Shown: piece after piece, positions 16,489-21,293 of the stretch
Numbering within the stretch: the stretch's first letter is position 1
Layout of the letters: every line of letters starts with the position of its first letter
Source: Stramenopiles sp. TOSAG23-6
Lineage: Eukaryota; Sar
Direction: 5' to 3'
DNA length: 21,293 nt
NCBI GenBank assembly: GCA_900128565.1
Contig: LT636029.1
Span: 1-21,293, forward strand
The notes under the pieces: model-generated
Database searches by the model: none
What the model was told of the DNA's origin: nothing
Seen by the model: only the letters and a program-made list of their open reading frames with translations
Position numbers and translations under genes: made by a program

Positions 16489-16678
16489 TTTTTTTGTGTG
16501 ATTTCTGTCGTTGATTATTTTCCAATTTACTACAAAAGTTCAATAAAATGAGTTTATAACAAACATATAACAATGACTACAGATACGACTATAGTTAAAA
16601 CGTTTTATTGAAGCTATATGCAGCCATAATCAAAGGCACATTCATTGAAGCTTTCTCATATTATATAAATCTTCACTC

Positions 16679-16720
16679 TGAAATTGCTCATTGGAACTAT
16701 GAAATTGCTCATTGGAACTA
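16679..16720. repeat. 21-bp tandem repeat, two copies
   Basis: TGAAATTGCTCATTGGAACT(A) occurs at 16679-16699 and again at 16700-16720 with no change; a third partial copy follows. Confidence 0.9.
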
Positions 16721-16732
16721 CAAAATGCTCTC

Positions 16733-17111
16733 TACAACACCTATAAATCATCCATTTCCATCAAAACTGCAAAGTCATCTGTATATCTTTCTTCTAATGC
16801 TGCATCACATGTTGACTCTTGTTCTGTAGAAGCCACACTGCTATAGACATCTAGCCATTGGAAAAAAAAATGTCATTATTTCATTAATGAAATAATGTAC
16901 ATTTTGAACTTACACGACAGCAATTGGCGCAATTGGCGATACTATTCAATGAGGACGATCTAGATCTGGTGAAGGTGTTTTCAAAATTGATCGAGCTGAT
17001 GGTTTTACGTTACAACACCTGTAAATCATCCATTTCCATCAAAACTGCAAAGTCATCTGTATATTTTTCTTCTAATGCTGCATCACATGTTGACTCTTGT
17101 TCTGTAGAAGC
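16733..17111. repeat. 101-bp direct repeat: duplicated end of the exonuclease coding region
   Basis: 16733-16833 and 17011-17111 are nearly identical (both start TACAACACCT and end CTGTAGAAGC). The second copy encodes the last residues of the exonuclease frame; the first is an untranslated or alternative-end copy 278 bp downstream of it on the minus strand. Confidence 0.88.
16874..16897. repeat. Perfect 24-bp palindrome
   Basis: CATTATTTCATT is followed directly by its reverse complement AATGAAATAATG, with no spacer. It lies between the two copies of the 101-bp repeat. Confidence 0.9.
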
Positions 17112-17996
17112 AGCAGCCCGTAAATTATCACCAAGAGGGTCGTTTTCTGCAAATATTTCTTTCTTCATGTCTGCTTCCCAAATATGACGGTCAGTCAACC
17201 ATTTACGGTGCGTTATCCATTCCTCCAACGTCATGACAAAACGATGATTCTTCTCCTTGATTGCTACAATACCCACCTTGGATTTGAGGATTTCAAATAC
17301 TGCTCTTACATCTCCTTCGGCTCTATGGGGTGTTACACCAAAAGCTTCCATCGTCTTGTTCATTGTTTTCTGGAAAATAGCCCCCAGTTTCTTTGACTTT
17401 GATCCAAATACATTGTGCAACCGCATCACATCGATTGTACCAGATATACCCCATTCAGCTATTTTTCTGCTCCAAAGGACACCACGACACTTTCGCCGGC
17501 ACGTGTTCTCCATCATATTCATATCAAACGTATCACTATTTGATCCTGCGAGATAAATCTTTTCCTTGTTTGCTGTGACACAAAACTTATTTATAATATC
17601 ACCAACCTCAGTAAGCATTGTTTCAAATGATTTACCATCTCGTTTGATCATTGCTTCTGATATTTTATGAATATCCTCAGCACCATATTTAGTATCATTT
17701 ATCAAAGCTGAATATGTTGTTATTTCAATAAGAGAGAATTTGCGTTCTGTCTCGCGTTTGAGTTGACTAATGTGAAGAGATATTTCCACTGGCTCTTCTT
17801 TACTTGAATTCAGTCCGGATGCCTCTAAATCCCAACAAATAATGAAGTCACCTACCTCAATAAAATCAGTAATCTCAGATCTACGTGATGCTGGTGGACC
17901 TTTCCTATTATAATGACCATCAACAATACAACTTGGAGCACGGTGACCTATACGTAAACAATTACCACAGCGCGTTTTCACTTCTTTTGGTTTTGA
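17010..17996 (-). CDS. CCHC zinc knuckle plus DEDDh (DnaQ-like) exonuclease, C-terminal part of the transposase frame
   Basis: This stretch has no suitable ATG before its domains and lies in exactly the same frame as the transposase, separated only by TAA at 18012-18014 in a poly-A tract. It starts with a basic linker (KSKPKEVKTR), then a zinc knuckle CGNCLRIGHRAPSC (CX2CX4HX4C). The exonuclease fold follows: DxE in IICWDLEASGL, the second Asp in SNSDTFDMN, and the third motif HRAEGDVRA (His four residues before Asp), which defines the DEDDh class of 3'-5' exonucleases. It ends at TAA 17010-17012. I infer that it is the C-terminal part of one long transposon protein, perhaps acting on transposon ends; a separate protein is less likely. 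Confidence 0.75.
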   Translation of the reverse strand, partial: SKPKEVKTRCGNCLRIGHRAPSCIVDGHYNRKGPPASRRSEITDFIEVGDFIICWDLEASGLNSSKEEPVEISLHISQLKRETERKFSLIEITTYSALINDTKYGAEDIHKISEAMIKRDGKSFETMLTEVGDIINKFCVTANKEKIYLAGSNSDTFDMNMMENTCRRKCRGVLWSRKIAEWGISGTIDVMRLHNVFGSKSKKLGAIFQKTMNKTMEAFGVTPHRAEGDVRAVFEILKSKVGIVAIKEKNHRFVMTLEEWITHRKWLTDRHIWEADMKKEIFAENDPLGDNLRAAASTEQESTCDAALEEKYTDDFAVLMEMDDLQVL

Positions 17997-18011
17997 TTTT
18001 TTTTTTTTTTT

Positions 18012-21007
18012 TTATTTTTTTTTTTTTTTTTTTTTCTCTCTATTTTGCTTATTATTACTGGGAACACGCAACACCACATCATCATCAATGACAATAGTAT
18101 TATCATTATCATCCGCATCAGCAAAACCACCTGGCAAGTATTGTGTGTGCTCTGTAGCCATCTGTTCAAAACTTTTCAACTGGCGTCTTACTCGGTTCTT
18201 CTTGCGTTCTACTTTAACTTTTGTTTTTTTATTGTATTTCTTCCGGCTTTCATTTATGATTTCTATTGCTTCCGCATGTTTCCATTGATCGTTGGTAATT
18301 TGTACCCCAGCTTGCTGTAGGCCATGCAATAATGATGAAAACCCACCAGCATTGCGCGAAACAGTCATTGCATTACGTAATGCATATACCAATGTACCAC
18401 AATATATCGAACGGTGTTTTGGTGTTTCATTGCTTACGGATGAGAAATTCAACGCTTCGTTCATTTGTGTATTAAACGGATGACAAGACATTTCAAGCTG
18501 CTTAATTGTTGAATTATCATCCCACGATTTATTGCCAACAGGCCAATCAGTCCACTTAATCGGTTTGTCATCTGCATCATATGTACCACCCTTTGCTTCA
18601 GCTGCAAGACCAAGACATCGACCTTCCATGAATTCAGCACAAGTTGAGTGATCACCCGCCAAATGACGTTTACCATTGTTGCATCGCCTCTGTATCTGCT
18701 GAACAGTATCACCATTTGAACCTCCAACACGCAAGCTCCAAACAAAATTCTTTCCAATACGGTGAATTACACGGCTACCTCCTGGAGGTGGCTTTGCCCA
18801 CATTGGATTTACCACTACCTTCTTCCGGTGCCCTGGATCGGCATTAAATCGCGGCACAGGCTTGTAATTTTCCATGTCACCCTTCTTTTCTTCACGGCGC
18901 AAACGTTTACGGGTAGCAGAATCATCATCTGTAGTTACACTCTTCCAATATGTATATACTTCATTTCCATCCGGGAGAGTAATTGGTTGTCTCATTGCTA
19001 GATTGTGTAGACGAGGTGCAGCTAAAGACTCCATGCCTTTTGCAGATGAATTTTCCATGTTCATGCGGCAGTCATGAGCACTAACTGGAATTCCACTTTT
19101 ACATGATAAACAATCTCTCTGTGTACATAAGTATCCAACAATATCCTTAGTGTTGCCATCAATAACACTTGTAAATCCTCCACGACTAGAATATGACTTC
19201 CCTGAGCCACGCTTTGTCCACCCTGTGTCAATTGTCACATTAATTCCAACCATGTAGTGTGTGTTTTCAGTATCAGCCCATGGAAAGTCTTCATCACATT
19301 CTAGATTGCTATCTAAAGAATCAAATCTTTTCGTCTCATTGGAATGAATATCCTGCACATGTTTTAGCTTTGCCTCTAGATCATTGCATAAATTGAAAGC
19401 ATTACGCAGTTGTTTTCTTTCTTTTTTGTCAGAACTTTGAACAAACATTTGAGACGCAAGAGTAATCACAGCAATTTTCAATTGTGTTTTTGCTTTGCCT
19501 AATGCATGCTTAACACAAATAACATCTGTTTTTGCAATTTCTTTTCGTGCACTATTATTCATTGGGATTTTTTTTTCACCTCTCTCTAGCGCTGCAATTA
19601 CTGAATTTCGACGTCCCTCATAGGTAAGCTTCAATGCAATAGTCTCTTGGTTGCGTCCATAATGTATGAAATGATTCCGCATTGTCTGTCTATAATTTAC
19701 TGATAACGGAATACCAAGAAGTGTTGCAACCCTAAAAAATAAAAATAACATTACAAAATTTATATAAATCAATAAATTAATGGTGAAAACAAAATAAATA
19801 AATTAATGGTGAAAACAAAATAAATAAATTAATGGTGAAAACAAAACAATAAAACATACCTTGGAGCATCCGACCCACCTTTCCCAAGGTATAGGAGTGC
19901 AGCAGCCATATTAATATTTATTGAATACCTACTGTTCCCGCGCGGGTAAGCATCAGGCTTACCACACTGCTCAAATTGTTTTGGTAGCCTGTGAGGTCCA
20001 AACTGTACTAACTGAGATGTTGAGAGGACTAGTTTGTGGGGTTTTGTCTCAACGGATGGTGAATTTCGTGTTGAATATTGCTTTGAGGAACAAACTCCAC
20101 TACATTGATACATTATGTTCGACGCAAACCCCATACGTGATTCTGAATGACCTCGTACCACCGGTATAGATGATTTTATTTCCTTTTTTTTTTTGGCATA
20201 ATATTTTTTAGCCAACATAACAAAATCTCTTGTGTCATCTTGAATAGAACTTGCNAATCCCAATAAAAATTTTTCGACCACAGCACCGACGCAGCATCTA
20301 CATGTTAGTCTTCCATAAATAAAACTATTAAGATTTTCCATGTTCATTAACCGGTTTCCATCTATTTTAGGCTGATGCTTTGCAGCATTAGTTGCTTCGG
20401 CATCATGACGCAGTTTCTTTCTTCTATTTTTTATGTAAATTTTCTTTACTTTTTTTTTACTAATCTGAGGTTTAGCATACGAATGAATTTTGTCCAAATT
20501 CCACGATAGGTCATTGGGACTTGCATTCACATGTGAAATGTGTTTGCCATTGCAACCACCTGTGCTGACTCGGCGTAGATAAAGAGGTGTTGAAGTATCT
20601 GATAAAGAACGTGAACGTGAAACAGCAGGTGTGTTACTACATCTACGGGTAAACTCCAAACGAACTTTTTGGATTGCAATTGGTAAATTGTCTGATTCTT
20701 CACTCACTCTTTCTATTGTTCCTGGCGATGCAAAAGGAGCAGCTTTTTTCAAAATGCTCTTGTTCACAGAAATCGAATTTGAGCGCAAACATGGAGGTCC
20801 CACATTAGATGTCAATGTATCTATATTATTTATTTGATCAGTTGTTGTCTTCAAGGGTTCACCGCGGGGACTTGAGTCTGCTTGGGTTTTCAAGCTTTTA
20901 TTACTTGTTGAGGCACTCTCCTTGGTGGACTTCTTCCTCTTCCCTTTATTACTCCATGTTTCTCTGGGTGCTTGATTACCTTTATTGTACTTTTGGAACT
21001 TACCCAT
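18012..21007 (-). CDS. Mutator-like transposase, two exons
   Basis: Exon 1 21007-19860 and exon 2 19731 downward, joined by a GT-AG intron (CCAAG|GTATG ... TTTTTTAG|GGTTGC) that keeps the frame. Exon 1: a disordered basic N-terminus, then GNRLMNMENLNSF and Cys pairs (CRCC, CSGVC), ending YSININMAAALLYLGKGGSDAP. Exon 2: VATLLGIPLSVNYRQTM, then the catalytic segment NVTIDTGWTKRGSGKSYSSR (likely catalytic Asp in IDTGW), a CLSC...SAHDC metal-like cluster, RRCNNGKRHLAGDHSTC, and NEALNFSSVSNETPK with the probable Glu. This is the block order of the Mutator-like transposase domain found in many animal and protist elements. The frame stops at TAA 18012-18014 inside poly-Lys coding A-runs; without it the protein would be about 1289 residues. 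One base is N (20255). Confidence 0.82.
19732..19859 (-). other. Canonical GT-AG intron in the transposase gene, with 3x26-bp repeats
   Basis: 128 nt, starts GTATGTTTTATTG and ends TTATTTTTTAG. Three 26-bp tandem units (AATAAATTAATGGTGAAAAC...) occupy 19771-19848. It lacks the TACCTAAC core and the duplicated dinucleotide ends of the host-gene introns. Confidence 0.85.
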
Positions 21008-21293
21008 TTCCTACTGTCACTGATCATGAGAGATTCGCCTTTCCTTGTTTGAGGAAATATGCGCAAGGGAAGGGAAGCGAATGTTCACTGGTTCGTCCCG
21101 ATTATGAACTGACTCTCTAAATCTTTGCGATTTCGTGTTCTACAATTCCCTCAGCAAAAAAAACATTTTTTTTTTTTTTTTTTTTGAGATCCTGTAAACC
21201 CAAACTGTAAAACCGACAATTTGTCGGTTTTACAGTTTGCTTTTAGGTTTATTAGCAAAATGGTACAAATATTTTTTTTTGGTTTTTTGGTTT
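21008..21293. promoter_or_regulatory. Upstream region of the transposon gene, with hairpin
   Basis: Sequence upstream of the transposase ATG, with a 20-plus T-run near 21164-21185 and a perfect palindrome 21201-21239. It should hold the transposase promoter and possibly the element end. No gene is seen. Confidence 0.4.
21201..21239. repeat. Perfect 19-bp inverted repeat with 1-nt centre
   Basis: CAAACTGTAAAACCGACAA is followed by a single T and its exact complement, TTGTCGGTTTTACAGTTTG. TAAACC/GGTTTA just outside adds a second, offset pairing. Likely part of a transposon end or a protein-binding palindrome. Confidence 0.9.

Larger units (their letters stand above)
16489..17009. other. Non-coding 3' flank of the transposon with repeats
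   Basis: About 520 bp without a convincing gene. It holds a 21-bp tandem repeat (16679-16720), the first copy of a 101-bp direct repeat (16733-16833) and a perfect 24-bp palindrome (16874-16897). I find no clear terminal inverted repeat matching the far end of the transposon. Confidence 0.5.
16679..21239 (-). mobile_element. Mutator-like DNA transposon (ends not defined)
   Basis: The stretch contains a split Mutator-like transposase with fused zinc knuckle and exonuclease, flanked by short repeats at one side (16679-16897) and a 39-bp perfect palindrome at the other (21201-21239). I could not find matching terminal inverted repeats or a target duplication, so the limits are approximate. The coding frame is mostly intact, with one in-frame TAA, which suggests a young copy. 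Confidence 0.5.

Overview
This window looks like nuclear DNA of a microbial eukaryote (protist). It is AT-rich, with long poly-T/poly-A runs, split genes, AATAAA signals, a plant/stramenopile-style LRR protein, METTL9- and ZSWIM2-type proteins, a full-length ABCC transporter and a Mutator-like DNA transposon with its own intron. The lineage cannot be fixed from sequence alone. A stramenopile is plausible from the LRR protein. A syndinian-type alveolate is plausible from the introns, because repeat-bounded non-canonical introns are known there. Two N positions (3867, 20255) show it is draft sequence.

Layout. 1-361: foldback MITE-like element, possibly cut by the window edge. 486-1589 (+): secreted or anchored LRR protein. 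1832-2692 (-): METTL9-like methyltransferase. 2967-3791 (+): tryparedoxin/nucleoredoxin. 4095-5364 (-): QueH-like epoxyqueuosine reductase, four exons. 5598-6788 (+): fatty acid hydroxylase superfamily, three exons. 6996-8476 (+): JmjC/cupin oxygenase, two exons. 8773-13584 (+): ABCC transporter, seven exons. 13625-15973 (-): ZSWIM2-like SWIM/RING protein, 40 bp from the ABCC stop. 16130-16488: second foldback element, inverted and almost identical to the first. About 16.7-21.2 kb (-): Mutator-like transposon whose transposase frame runs on, past one in-frame TAA in a poly-A tract, into a CCHC knuckle and a DEDDh exonuclease.

Main discovery. Twelve introns in four consecutive host genes are not GT-AG. 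Reading frame and family homology force boundaries of the form NN|GTAYG ... AATACNN|, where NN (AT, AA or TT) is the same dinucleotide on both sides in 11 of 12 cases. None ends in AG. The introns share their interior across unrelated genes: a small palindrome ending in TTTTGTAC, a branch-site-like TACCTAAC, a T-tract with GAAATATTTTT, and a CACAATAC end. Two introns in different genes share 36 identical consecutive bases. They therefore look like mobile introns (introners) with short inverted ends (GTA...TAC) and 2-bp target duplications, removed with one copy of the duplication. By contrast, the one intron in the resident transposon is an ordinary GT-AG intron. Whether removal is spliceosomal, by another RNA process, or at the DNA level cannot be told from sequence.

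The host genes show no common pathway; they look like an ordinary gene neighbourhood carrying two layers of mobile DNA.
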